Positions 1 through 7,418 of a stretch of 64,000 nt of DNA are shown here, in pieces (the first letter of the stretch is position 1; each line of letters opens with the position of its first letter). Source of the stretch: an uncultured Lachnospiraceae bacterium (GTDB taxonomy: Bacteria; Bacillota; Clostridia; Lachnospirales; Lachnospiraceae); assembly GCA_910585715.1 (NCBI GenBank), contig CAJUEX010000007.1:37645-101644 (forward strand), given 5' to 3'. Both the position numbers and the translations under genes were made by a program. The notes beneath the pieces are model-generated. The model was not told the origin of the DNA. It made no database searches and saw only the letters and a list, made by a program, of their open reading frames with translations.

Positions 1-601
1 ATTCTCCTTCCTCCAGCTTACAGCGCACGTGAAGCAGCGCATCTGAAAGAAGTACATCATCATGGTCCAAAAGCCCGATATAGTCCCCTGTTGCCAAAGC
101 AAGGGCAGCATTTGTATTTTCTGAAATGCCTTTGTTTTCTTTTAGACGGATATATTTGATAAGGGGGTATTTCCGGATTTCTTCCGTTTTTTTCTCTTTC
201 TTCCTGCCCGGCAGTTTGGCAGGCGTCTCTTTTGCCTCTTCTAACCGCCCGGTATATGCCTTTATTACCTGCTCCACCTTGTCTGACTTACTTGCATCCG
301 CAACAATCAGCTCCACCTTTGCAAATTCGCTCTGTGCTGTTACAGAGTCAAGCATTTCCTTTAGATGTATAGGATTTGTTTCATAAGCCGGAACCAGTAT
401 GCTGAATACAAAAGCCTTTTGAAACCGGGCTTTATTAAGCCCTGCCTTTTCTTCACAAAAGTAGCGGTTTCCTTTATAGGCTGCCGCTTTTTTCTGAATT
501 TTCTCCAAATGGATTTTATCCAGCCGCTCCGCCACTTCATAACAGGTGCTTTTTATTCCGTTTCTTTTCAGGTAGGATATGGTTTTGGAAAGATTGCTCA
601 T
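1..601 (-). CDS. Family 2 glycosyltransferase, 3' end outside the window
   Basis: A minus-strand reading frame starts at ATG 599-601 and runs off the left edge, giving about 200 N-terminal residues. After a basic, helical leader of about 70 residues comes a GT-A fold opening (FSILVPAYETNPIHLKEML). Near the window edge lies GDYIGLLDHDDVLL, the metal/nucleotide-binding DHDD signature of GT2 enzymes. It resembles the first half of the two-domain GT2 at 12824-14818 (GEYIGLFDHDDLL). Its start overlaps the stop of the upstream gene in an ATGA arrangement, which indicates translational coupling. It probably transfers a sugar during assembly of the surface polysaccharide. Donor and acceptor cannot be read from the sequence. 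Confidence 0.85.
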   Translation of the reverse strand, partial: MSNLSKTISYLKRNGIKSTCYEVAERLDKIHLEKIQKKAAAYKGNRYFCEEKAGLNKARFQKAFVFSILVPAYETNPIHLKEMLDSVTAQSEFAKVELIVADASKSDKVEQVIKAYTGRLEEAKETPAKLPGRKKEKKTEEIRKYPLIKYIRLKENKGISENTNAALALATGDYIGLLDHDDVLLSDALLHVRCKLEEGE

Positions 602-2340
602 AAACTGTTTCCCCCTCTGATTTCTTTCTTTCCCGCATACAAATACAGCAGTAAAAAAACAGTCAGCACATAGCCCGTCAGATATACCGGATAATAATAC
701 ATAAACAGCCTGGAAGGAGCCGTAAGGAAAATCAGGGGTATTTTTGCCATATGGCTTGCCAGCAGTAGAGAGTATGCCCATTTCCGCTTCCATAAAAGAG
801 TCAGAAGTATGAAAAGCTCCAATACCATGGCAGGCAAAGCGCTGTAAACAAAGGAGTATCCGGGAAGCTTCTTTTGATAATCACCGGCATCCCGCAATTC
901 CAGTATGGAAATAAGTCTGTTACGCACCTGATTGGAAACAGGGGCCGTCATGGGCAGCTCTTTGAATTTTTCATAATTAGGAACATTTTCTTTTGTAAAC
1001 AGCTCTGTAGTGTTTTCCAACAGGTCTTTTGACTGCAGGAAAGTCTGAAGCCGCTCTTTCATGAAAATATCCGGATTTTCAAAAACAAGCTGCCAGTATA
1101 TCTCTTTAAATACGGCATACTGTTCATCCGTATAATTCCTTACAAACTCCTCATCAGACCAGTACAGGCTGATTCCGGTCCTTCCTTCCCCTGCCGCCTT
1201 TGCCGCCTTATACACATTCAGAACACGGTCCATTAAATACAGCCTGCAGACCTGTTTTAAAATAACAGGTGTGTTTTCATCCTCCAAAGCTGAAAGAGCC
1301 GCTTCCTCCGACTCCGGATAATAAGAGCTGAAAAGAGCATCCATATAAATATGTCCAATGAGAGGAACAACCGGAAGGAGCATGCTGGTCAGCTCATATT
1401 CATGGGAATTTTTATAAAACTGCTTTTGACTTTCTCCCAGCTTTTGGGGCACAAATAATATAAGACTTGCAACAGCAGTCCAGATGATAAATCTGGATTT
1501 AACTTTTTTATCCCCTATATTCCAGAACAGCGCCAAAAAGCAAACCGGCAATGCCAAAAGGTAATAAATCGCCTCGGTGCGCCAATTGATAATTACAGCA
1601 GATAATATAGCCAGCGTTATGGCATTTCTCCCACTCATCTTTTTTTCTTTAAAATGAAATACAAATTCCGCCAAAAGCAAAAGCTCCAGGTAGGCATAAA
1701 GGCTCATGCGCATAGGATATAAATTGGAGTCCAGCACAGGCAGGAACAAAAACGGAATATATCCAAAATAGATAAATGGAAAAGTCTTATCAACAAGGAA
1801 CAGCTTTTGAAACCGGTAAAGAAGCCAGCCTACAATCAGGGAGATACAGGCATTCAGCAAAAGAATCACGCCGGAAGGAAACGGAAGGAGCATAAGCGCC
1901 ATAATATAAAACACACTGGTGAGATAATGCTGCCAGAACACCGGAAAGACATTTCCCGCCTCAAATAAAATGCCGAATTCATCCATTCTCCAGATTCCCG
2001 GCCAGACAAGAAGCAGCAAAAGACACATCAGCACGAAATAAATACAGGTAAATTTCACAAGGCTTCTGTCCGCCTTTTTTAAAAACCAGAAAAAAAAGTG
2101 CCAGATGCCTATTAAAAAGCACAAAAAAACAGCCTTACTTCCCCATGCGAATATGGATTTTACGGCAGCGGTGCTGTCCGTAAAATTCCATAGCGAGTAG
2201 GTGAAAATAAGCCTGTCCGTAAAAAAGCTGATAAAAAAGTGAATACAGGCAGCCAGGACCAGATATCTATTTAGATTTAGATTTAGATTTAGATTTAGAT
2301 TTAGATTTAGTTTCAGTTTTCGTTTCAGCTGTTTTCCCAT
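598..2340 (-). CDS. Polytopic membrane protein of the polysaccharide locus, with an (LN)7 repeat near its N-terminus
   Basis: This is a hydrophobic protein of about 580 residues with roughly ten membrane segments, two blocks (about 50-310 and 520-575) separated by a soluble stretch. I do not recognise a specific family; the layout recalls GT-C or polymerase-type proteins. An ATG at 2382 extends the frame by 14 residues, but the ATG at 2340 has a good AAAGGAG site six bases upstream, so I take 2340. Just after the start, seven perfect CTAAAT copies (2269-2310) encode alternating Leu-Asn directly before the first membrane segment. The stop overlaps the next gene's start (ATGA). Role in polymerising or transporting surface glycan is inferred from context only. 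Confidence 0.7.
   Translation of the reverse strand: MGKQLKRKLKLNLNLNLNLNLNLNRYLVLAACIHFFISFFTDRLIFTYSLWNFTDSTAAVKSIFAWGSKAVFLCFLIGIWHFFFWFLKKADRSLVKFTCIYFVLMCLLLLLVWPGIWRMDEFGILFEAGNVFPVFWQHYLTSVFYIMALMLLPFPSGVILLLNACISLIVGWLLYRFQKLFLVDKTFPFIYFGYIPFLFLPVLDSNLYPMRMSLYAYLELLLLAEFVFHFKEKKMSGRNAITLAILSAVIINWRTEAIYYLLALPVCFLALFWNIGDKKVKSRFIIWTAVASLILFVPQKLGESQKQFYKNSHEYELTSMLLPVVPLIGHIYMDALFSSYYPESEEAALSALEDENTPVILKQVCRLYLMDRVLNVYKAAKAAGEGRTGISLYWSDEEFVRNYTDEQYAVFKEIYWQLVFENPDIFMKERLQTFLQSKDLLENTTELFTKENVPNYEKFKELPMTAPVSNQVRNRLISILELRDAGDYQKKLPGYSFVYSALPAMVLELFILLTLLWKRKWAYSLLLASHMAKIPLIFLTAPSRLFMYYYPVYLTGYVLTVFLLLYLYAGKKEIRGGNSL
2269..2310 (-). repeat. Perfect hexanucleotide microsatellite (CTAAAT)7
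   Basis: Seven exact ATTTAG units on the plus strand (CTAAAT on the coding strand) lie inside the membrane-protein gene at about codons 10-24. Because the unit is six bases, slippage would change the number of Leu-Asn pairs without breaking the frame. Flanking sequence is non-repetitive. Confidence 0.95.
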
Positions 2341-2396
2341 ATCCGCTCCTTTCTCTTTTTCCCGATGTTTTCCCGATGACATGCAGATTTTACACT

Positions 2397-3122
2397 TTAT
2401 ATGTCATAAGTGTTCAAAAACACATCTAATTCCTCTGGTGTTCCAAGCACATGGACCTTTTTATAGTCCACAATGGAAATCCTTACCTCGCCGCCCTTTT
2501 CAATCAGATAATTGTAAAGAGGCGCTACATATTTTTCCCCTTTTTCCAGCTTATCATTCTGACTATAGTATTCTTTGTATAACTCTTCGTACAGGCCGCA
2601 GCTTTTAAAATAATAAGCTCCTAACGTGCAGTTATCAGAAATTCGCTGCTTTTCCCTTACCTCCACAGCCTTTTCGTCATCATTCAGCTTTACAAAGCTC
2701 CAATGGTCGCCCGGTGCATGAAAACAGGGAATGAATCCATCTCCTTCTATCTGGCTTTCATTCATTTCGCCTGCCTCCACATATGTGTCAATGTTATAAA
2801 TCAAAAGACCGGAATCCTTATCCCAGTAGGGTGCGCCTAACATAGCCGTAGTAGCCTGACCATCTGTAAGATAATCTATTTCCACTACCCTCACCTGATG
2901 AATGCCCATTTTGTTGCAGGTGTTATTTATAAATCCAGCGGCATTATCTTCCTTTCTCACAATGAAAATATACACATTATCATCGCTTTCAAAGCCTGCC
3001 AGACTTTCCATGGACCATTCAAATAAAGTCTTTCCATGAGCCTCAATCATATATTTGGGCACTGTATAGCCTGCCTTTCTAAATCTGGAACCAAGTCCTG
3101 CCATTGTAATTACTATTGTCAT
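2397..3122 (-). CDS. Sugar-phosphate nucleotidyltransferase-like protein
   Basis: The 241-residue protein opens with MTIVITMAGLGSRF and then VPKYMI, matching the G-x-G-x-R...PK signature of NTP_transferase enzymes that join an NTP to a sugar phosphate or similar alcohol phosphate. A later YNIDTYVE stretch is a plausible metal-binding region. The usual start for this fold is the internal ATG at 3122, preceded by AGGAGG at a rather long spacing; an upstream ATG at 3161 lies within a repeat and lacks a ribosome site. Together with the kinase-like and HAD genes at 7.0-8.8 kb it could form an activated-precursor pathway for the surface polymer. That link is inference and the substrate is unknown. 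Confidence 0.75.
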   Translation of the reverse strand: MTIVITMAGLGSRFRKAGYTVPKYMIEAHGKTLFEWSMESLAGFESDDNVYIFIVRKEDNAAGFINNTCNKMGIHQVRVVEIDYLTDGQATTAMLGAPYWDKDSGLLIYNIDTYVEAGEMNESQIEGDGFIPCFHAPGDHWSFVKLNDDEKAVEVREKQRISDNCTLGAYYFKSCGLYEELYKEYYSQNDKLEKGEKYVAPLYNYLIEKGGEVRISIVDYKKVHVLGTPEELDVFLNTYDI

Positions 3123-3160
3123 TTTGCTTTTTTCACCCTCCTGATGCGTTTTCTGTTTCA

Positions 3161-3240
3161 TTATTGTACTGCTTCATCATTATACTGTTTCGTTATTCTA
3201 CTATTTCATCATTATACTGCTTTGTTATTGTACTGCTATA
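3161..3240. repeat. Five imperfect 16-bp tandem repeats in an intergenic region
   Basis: Five consecutive 16-bp units alternate between TTATTGTACTGCTTCA-like and TCATTATACTGTTTCG-like sequence between the nucleotidyltransferase and DUF4956 genes. On the minus (coding) strand each unit contains a TATAAT, TACAAT or TAGAAT-like hexamer, so the array offers several potential -10 boxes. No spacers or nearby cas genes exist, so it is not a CRISPR. Confidence 0.75.
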
Positions 3241-3280
3241 CTATTTGTTGTATTATTTGCTATCTGAACTGTTACAAACC

Positions 3281-3958
3281 TTATAATGTGACTTCCCCGT
3301 CCTGATCCATCAGGGAAACGCCGTAAACGCCTTCAATCTTTGCCACGGCCTGAACCATGGCTGCTTCCTCCTTAGGCTTGCACTCAATAATCATATCAAG
3401 CCCTTCCTTTGACAGATTTCTGGACTTTACCTTTACTACTTTACTAAAACTTTTCACGCTCTGCAATACTTCTTTCTCTTTTTCCGGCTTATCCGCATTT
3501 ATAATCAATATGCCCGAAGCTCTTCCCATAGGAGTCAGCTCCAGCAAAAACAGGCCCAATGTAAGAATCAGGGAGGTGATAATGGCAATTTTAAACATGC
3601 CTGCCCCGCAGATAATCCCGATACTGATGGACCAGAATAAAAACATCAAATCCGTAGGATCCTTAATTGCCGTACGGAAACGAACGATGGAAAGAGCACC
3701 AACCATACCAAGGGAAATCACCAGATTGGACTGCATAGCCAGAATAATGCTGGCCGTGATGACGGAAATCAACGCTAAGGAAACATTAAAGCTTTTGGAA
3801 TAAAAGCTTCTCCTTGCAGCCAGATAGTACACAATAAAAATATAAACGGCAAGGGCGCAGGTTACAAATAGCGTGACTAAAATAGAGGCCGTCGTCAGGC
3901 TGCTTCCATTCATCCCTTCTAAAAATGACTTTTTAAATATATCTGAAAATGTATTCAC
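3281..3958 (-). CDS. DUF4956-type membrane protein
   Basis: The 225-residue protein has four to five membrane helices in the first 145 residues. A conserved block, MVGALSIVRFRTAIKDPTDL, is typical of the DUF4956 family, followed by a cytoplasmic alpha/beta domain with an ILIINADKP segment. Family members usually sit beside a VTC-domain polyphosphate-polymerase-like protein and a CotH-kinase-like protein, which is the arrangement here (4075-4941 and 5263-6924). Its biochemical role is not established as far as I know. It may be the membrane partner of the VTC protein. The start at 3958 has GAGGAGGAAAC upstream, a strong ribosome site. Confidence 0.85.
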   Translation of the reverse strand: MNTFSDIFKKSFLEGMNGSSLTTASILVTLFVTCALAVYIFIVYYLAARRSFYSKSFNVSLALISVITASIILAMQSNLVISLGMVGALSIVRFRTAIKDPTDLMFLFWSISIGIICGAGMFKIAIITSLILTLGLFLLELTPMGRASGILIINADKPEKEKEVLQSVKSFSKVVKVKSRNLSKEGLDMIIECKPKEEAAMVQAVAKIEGVYGVSLMDQDGEVTL

Positions 3959-4074
3959 AGGTTTCCTCCTCTAATCTGTCGTCCCGCTGACAACAGGAAT
4001 TTCATTAAGCACAAACCTTAAACCGGTTGTTTTCTATCCTCCCCGGCGCCGCTCCTTTATGCTTTAAGTATGCT

Positions 4075-4941
4075 TTAAGACTGCATTGTAAAAAAACGCC
4101 GACACAAATAGTATTTGGAAAAGGTTGTCTGCTGCAGTTTCCCGATTTCCAGTCTTTCCTTTAAAAAAGACGGCAGAAGTTCGTCGTATTTCACTTCCAT
4201 AAGCACCTTTCCTTTAGGCAGGATAGGGCTTTTTTGCATATCCTTTTCAAAGAAACGGGCAAAATCCTTAGAAGACTGTATATTCTCATCTATGGTAATC
4301 CGCACATTTCCCTGTTTATATATATAAGGAATCCGGTCATATGCCACAATAATTTTAGGCATTCCATGCCTTGAAGCCATCCAGACCACGAATTCCTTCA
4401 ACAGCTTGGGATATCTCTCAAACTCCTGCTGCTTCATGGAAAGATTTTTCCCCTGCATCAGACTTTGACACTGCTCCTTTGTAAGGGGGACGGAAAGCTT
4501 CCTTGTCATGCCGTGAACCTTTATTTTCTTTTCCAGAGTAATCTGTTTTTCCGAACAGTTATAAATCCGTATCCGGTATTTCATCCGGTTATCCACTCCT
4601 GCTTCGTTCATTTTATAGCAGGTGTTATTGTAGTCGTCAAAATACAGGCTCCGGATGTGGTAGTATCCCTTTTCGCCTACGTGGAAATCCAATTTGGCAA
4701 TTCCCTGCAGTCTGGCTTTTAGGAGAGGGATGTCTGTTAAGCGGCACAGGTATTTTAGTTCGTGGCGGTATTTAATTGGGATTGGGGTTAAATCTGGTTG
4801 GGGGGGGGTTTTATTCATATTACCACTTTCTTGTTGGGGAGGCAATGTTTTTAAAGGTGGGCGGTGTGGCTGGCGGGGGGAGCTGTCAAGTGATAGTAGT
4901 TTGGCTGACACGCTCTGGGGAGGATTGGGTTTAACCTGCAT
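4075..4941 (-). CDS. VTC-domain protein (polyphosphate polymerase-like)
   Basis: From about residue 55 the protein shows the VTC tunnel-fold features: YRHELKYLC, then YHIRSLYFDDYNNTCY, RMKYRIRIYN, ITLEKKIKVHGM and a C-terminal LMEVKYDELLP with the acidic metal-binding pattern. Yeast Vtc4 relatives make polyphosphate from ATP. For bacterial homologues beside CotH and DUF4956 the product is uncertain. The first 41 residues are proline-rich and lack a good ribosome site, so the ATG at 4818 (protein of 247 aa) is a credible alternative start. A run of nine C residues lies within codons 4-6 after that ATG, so the frame could be switched by slippage. Confidence 0.82.
   Translation of the reverse strand: MQVKPNPPQSVSAKLLSLDSSPRQPHRPPLKTLPPQQESGNMNKTPPQPDLTPIPIKYRHELKYLCRLTDIPLLKARLQGIAKLDFHVGEKGYYHIRSLYFDDYNNTCYKMNEAGVDNRMKYRIRIYNCSEKQITLEKKIKVHGMTRKLSVPLTKEQCQSLMQGKNLSMKQQEFERYPKLLKEFVVWMASRHGMPKIIVAYDRIPYIYKQGNVRITIDENIQSSKDFARFFEKDMQKSPILPKGKVLMEVKYDELLPSFLKERLEIGKLQQTTFSKYYLCRRFFTMQS
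4800..4808 (-). repeat. Nine-base homopolymer (C9 on the coding strand) near the VTC gene start
   Basis: The plus strand reads G9 at 4800-4808, encoding part of a Thr-Pro-Pro stretch on the minus strand immediately after the ATG at 4818. Gain or loss of a single base would shift the frame and abolish the VTC domain, as in known contingency loci. Confidence 0.85.
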
Positions 4942-5035
4942 ACTATATTTATTTAACTAATATGCTGATACAGGCTAAAAAAGCTCCCTCCACATGGAAA
5001 GCGCTGCTCCCCCTGTGATAGCCAGAAACCTTGGC

Positions 5036-5245
5036 GGGCTGTCCGGAGGGCAGGGACTCCTGGATGAACAGGGTGGTTTGGATGATGGAAAGTCATGGGG
5101 ACCGTATGAACACGTCCGCACTTAGCTTGCGTATTTTGCAAGCTTAGTACCGCTACGCGTTCATCCGAGCGAGAGCGTGTACCAATGACTTTCCATCATC
5201 CAAACCACCCTGTTCATCCAGGAGTCCCCGCCCTCCGGACAGCCC
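5036..5245. repeat. Large palindromic repeat, copy A
   Basis: Two 61-base arms (5036-5096 and 5185-5245) are reverse complements with one mismatch. They enclose an 88-base core holding smaller inverted repeats (CTTAGCTTGC / GCAAGCTTAG). The core motif CATCCGAGCGAGAGCGTG is a diverged version of ATCAGAGCGGGAGCGTG found in copies B to E. The element fills the gap between the CotH and VTC genes. It could form a very long hairpin in DNA or RNA. Confidence 0.85.
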
Positions 5246-5262
5246 TCACAACCTTCCTTCAC

Positions 5263-6924
5263 TCACTCCTGCAGCCCTTCCACATACTCATCCACATAAG
5301 CAAGCCTCTCCACCGCAAACTCCTTCATCCCGGAAAAGTCCTCTTCATACCGTCCTCCCGGCCATCGTTTCTTTTCCCGTTCATAGGCGCCTGAATCCTT
5401 TACCACTGACTCTAAGCGCTCCATTTCATTTATGACATAGTTGTCGGAAAATATGGTGTTCCGCCAATTCTTCCATGTTTGCTTTAACAAGGGCACGGAA
5501 TCCTCCACGTTTAAATCAATCATTCTCTGCCCCGGCTGCCAGCGGATAAGCTCCTTAACTACACTAAAATCCGCCTTGCAATAGTACTTATTGTCAGTGT
5601 ATACATCTCCAAAGGATATATTCAAATCCCAGGGGATGAAATAGCCCTGGGGTCTGCCGTCTCTGTTACGGACTGCGTAATAATAGTTTTTGGCATAATT
5701 GTCAAAGCCGCCGATGGCCTGATAGAACAGCCAGTTTTGCAGAACGTTTTCCTGATTTACGACAGAAGTAATACTTTGGGCAAATTCTTCATCAGTGGAT
5801 TCTATGCAGGAGGCCAGCTCATGAAGAGGAGCCCATTCCTCTTCGTTTTGTAAAACCAGGTCGCCTTTTAAGAAAAAGCCTCCCCGGTAATCGGGCATGT
5901 TTTCATCAAAAAGCGGGCCAGTGAAGTCTTCTGCCTTCCATTCCGCCGTATACTTCTTTTTATAAATTCTTTCCACCACTTCTTCTCCAGCTTCCACCTG
6001 GGAAGACACGGATGACATGCCAAGCTGTTTTCTGTCTATTGGAAACATCAGGCCGTATAAGCCCTGATAGCTGTCATTGATAAATACCTCCACGTATTCC
6101 ATATGGGTTCCAAATGTTTTCTTATAGGGATTTTCTTCCGCCCCTGCCTGCTCCCACAGGTCGTTGGCAAGCTTATCCTTAATTTTGGAGCCGTCTGCGT
6201 AAAGGCTGTTTAGTATCCAGTCATTATCCTTTCTCATGCCAAGAAAGCTCTCATTTGTCTTTTGAAAGCTTCCGTCCTTTTTCTTTTGGTCATATAAATT
6301 CAGCCTGAGGCTTTTTTTCTCATAATTTAAGCTGGTGTTTCCCCGAAGCCTGCTTGTGGTATAGCAGGAGGTCACAAAATCTCCTGCCTCCCTTGCGCTT
6401 TCTGTAGGAGATTTTTCCTCACCGGCTGCCAGATTGTCATATACCTGTAAAAAAAACAGGGGCTGTCCGTCCTCTAAAGCGAATTGGCCGGAAGAAAAAT
6501 CCATAATTGAAACGCCTGTTATTTTTAGATAACAAAGGCTGTAACCATCCTTTTCCACCAGATAAAAGGGAATGGATTCATTGCCTGCCATTAGGGAAAG
6601 CTTCTTTTTTTTTGTAAAGTCCTCTAAAAAAACGGCTTCTGCCCCTTCCGTGTCGGTTCCAAAGCTGCCGGTTTCAAATTCTGTTTCTTCCATATTAAGA
6701 GGCAGGAAAAAGGTGCGGCTTTCCCTGTCATATGGTAATGCCTGCTCCCTAAAGGTAAGCCTTGCCTGCGCTTCCTCCTTCTCCTTTGACCGCTCTAACA
6801 GCTTATTCAGTTTTTCCTGATGGAACACCTGTACTTCCATTGCGGGACGGGTCTTTTCAAATACTCCCCATGCCACAAAGAAAAGAAGTGCGGCCAGGCT
6901 TCCTGCCACTATCCATTTTTTCAT
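5263..6924 (-). CDS. CotH-kinase family protein, membrane anchored
   Basis: The 553-residue protein begins with a basic N-terminus and one hydrophobic segment (about 3-21), consistent with a signal anchor. The kinase-like region carries CotH landmarks: RLRGNTSLNYEKKSLRLNLY, NDWILNSLYADGSKIKDKLA, EYVEVFINDSYQGLYGLM and, further on, the metal-site stretch YFIPWDLNISFGDV. Spore-coat CotH phosphorylates serines; extracellular homologues beside VTC and DUF4956 proteins are common in Clostridia but their targets are unknown. The gene is upstream of the VTC gene, separated by palindromic repeat A. Expected location is the outer face of the membrane. Confidence 0.85.
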   Translation of the reverse strand: MKKWIVAGSLAALLFFVAWGVFEKTRPAMEVQVFHQEKLNKLLERSKEKEEAQARLTFREQALPYDRESRTFFLPLNMEETEFETGSFGTDTEGAEAVFLEDFTKKKKLSLMAGNESIPFYLVEKDGYSLCYLKITGVSIMDFSSGQFALEDGQPLFFLQVYDNLAAGEEKSPTESAREAGDFVTSCYTTSRLRGNTSLNYEKKSLRLNLYDQKKKDGSFQKTNESFLGMRKDNDWILNSLYADGSKIKDKLANDLWEQAGAEENPYKKTFGTHMEYVEVFINDSYQGLYGLMFPIDRKQLGMSSVSSQVEAGEEVVERIYKKKYTAEWKAEDFTGPLFDENMPDYRGGFFLKGDLVLQNEEEWAPLHELASCIESTDEEFAQSITSVVNQENVLQNWLFYQAIGGFDNYAKNYYYAVRNRDGRPQGYFIPWDLNISFGDVYTDNKYYCKADFSVVKELIRWQPGQRMIDLNVEDSVPLLKQTWKNWRNTIFSDNYVINEMERLESVVKDSGAYEREKKRWPGGRYEEDFSGMKEFAVERLAYVDEYVEGLQE

Positions 6925-6950
6925 GAACTAATCCCAATGCCCCTTTAAAC

Positions 6951-6990
6951 GGTTGTTACTATTAACGACACGAAGTCGCTCATAGCAACA
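6951..6990. other. Intergenic hairpin between the HAD and CotH genes
   Basis: TTGTTACTAT and ATAGCAACAA pair with one mismatch around an inner CGAC-acgaa-GTCG stem. There is no clear T-tract on either strand, so it could be a processing site, a weak terminator or a small repeat rather than a canonical terminator. Confidence 0.5.
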
Positions 6991-7025
6991 ATTCCAGGCT
7001 GCAAATATTATTAAACGGTTCCATT

Positions 7026-7418
7026 TCAGCCTAATCTGCTCTTTTTGCAGATTTCGTCCAGCTCGTCCAGACTGTATTTTAAAAATTCATCCGGGCGGAC
7101 GGTTCTGTCGTCCACATAAAAGCCCTTATGGCCCGGCCACGGTTTTCCGTAGATGATTTCATCATAGGGAATATCCCATTTATCCAGCCATTCCAACAGC
7201 ACCTTTGCCGTATTGGCATTGATCAGTCCAATGTTGCCTCCATAGCTGTTCATGTTTCTGGAGGTAAACAGGGTAATGGTTGCCCCTCCTGCCTTATATT
7301 CCTTTAATTTTTCTATCATTTCGGGATAAGGCACCAAATCCAGATACTCTTCTTCTTTTTTCTTAATGGGACATAAGGTGCCGTCTATGTCAAAACAAAA
7401 CTTTACTCCTGAATACAT
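7026..7418 (-). CDS. HAD-family phosphatase-like protein of capsule type
   Basis: The 130-residue protein has HAD motif I at residues 9-15 (FDIDGTL), a TLFTSRN motif II around residue 50, a lysine in YGKPWPGHKG and a terminal acidic FYVDDRTV motif. This is the minimal core of HAD hydrolases lacking a cap domain, and similar small proteins occur in capsule clusters. It probably removes a phosphate from a sugar or polyol phosphate intermediate. Its start overlaps the end of the upstream kinase-like gene by 16 bases, so the two products are probably made together. Confidence 0.8.
   Translation of the reverse strand: MYSGVKFCFDIDGTLCPIKKKEEEYLDLVPYPEMIEKLKEYKAGGATITLFTSRNMNSYGGNIGLINANTAKVLLEWLDKWDIPYDEIIYGKPWPGHKGFYVDDRTVRPDEFLKYSLDELDEICKKSRLG

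Noticed and set aside
3161..3240. Short direct repeats as a CRISPR array
   Set aside because: Units are contiguous 16-mers with no spacers and no cas genes nearby.
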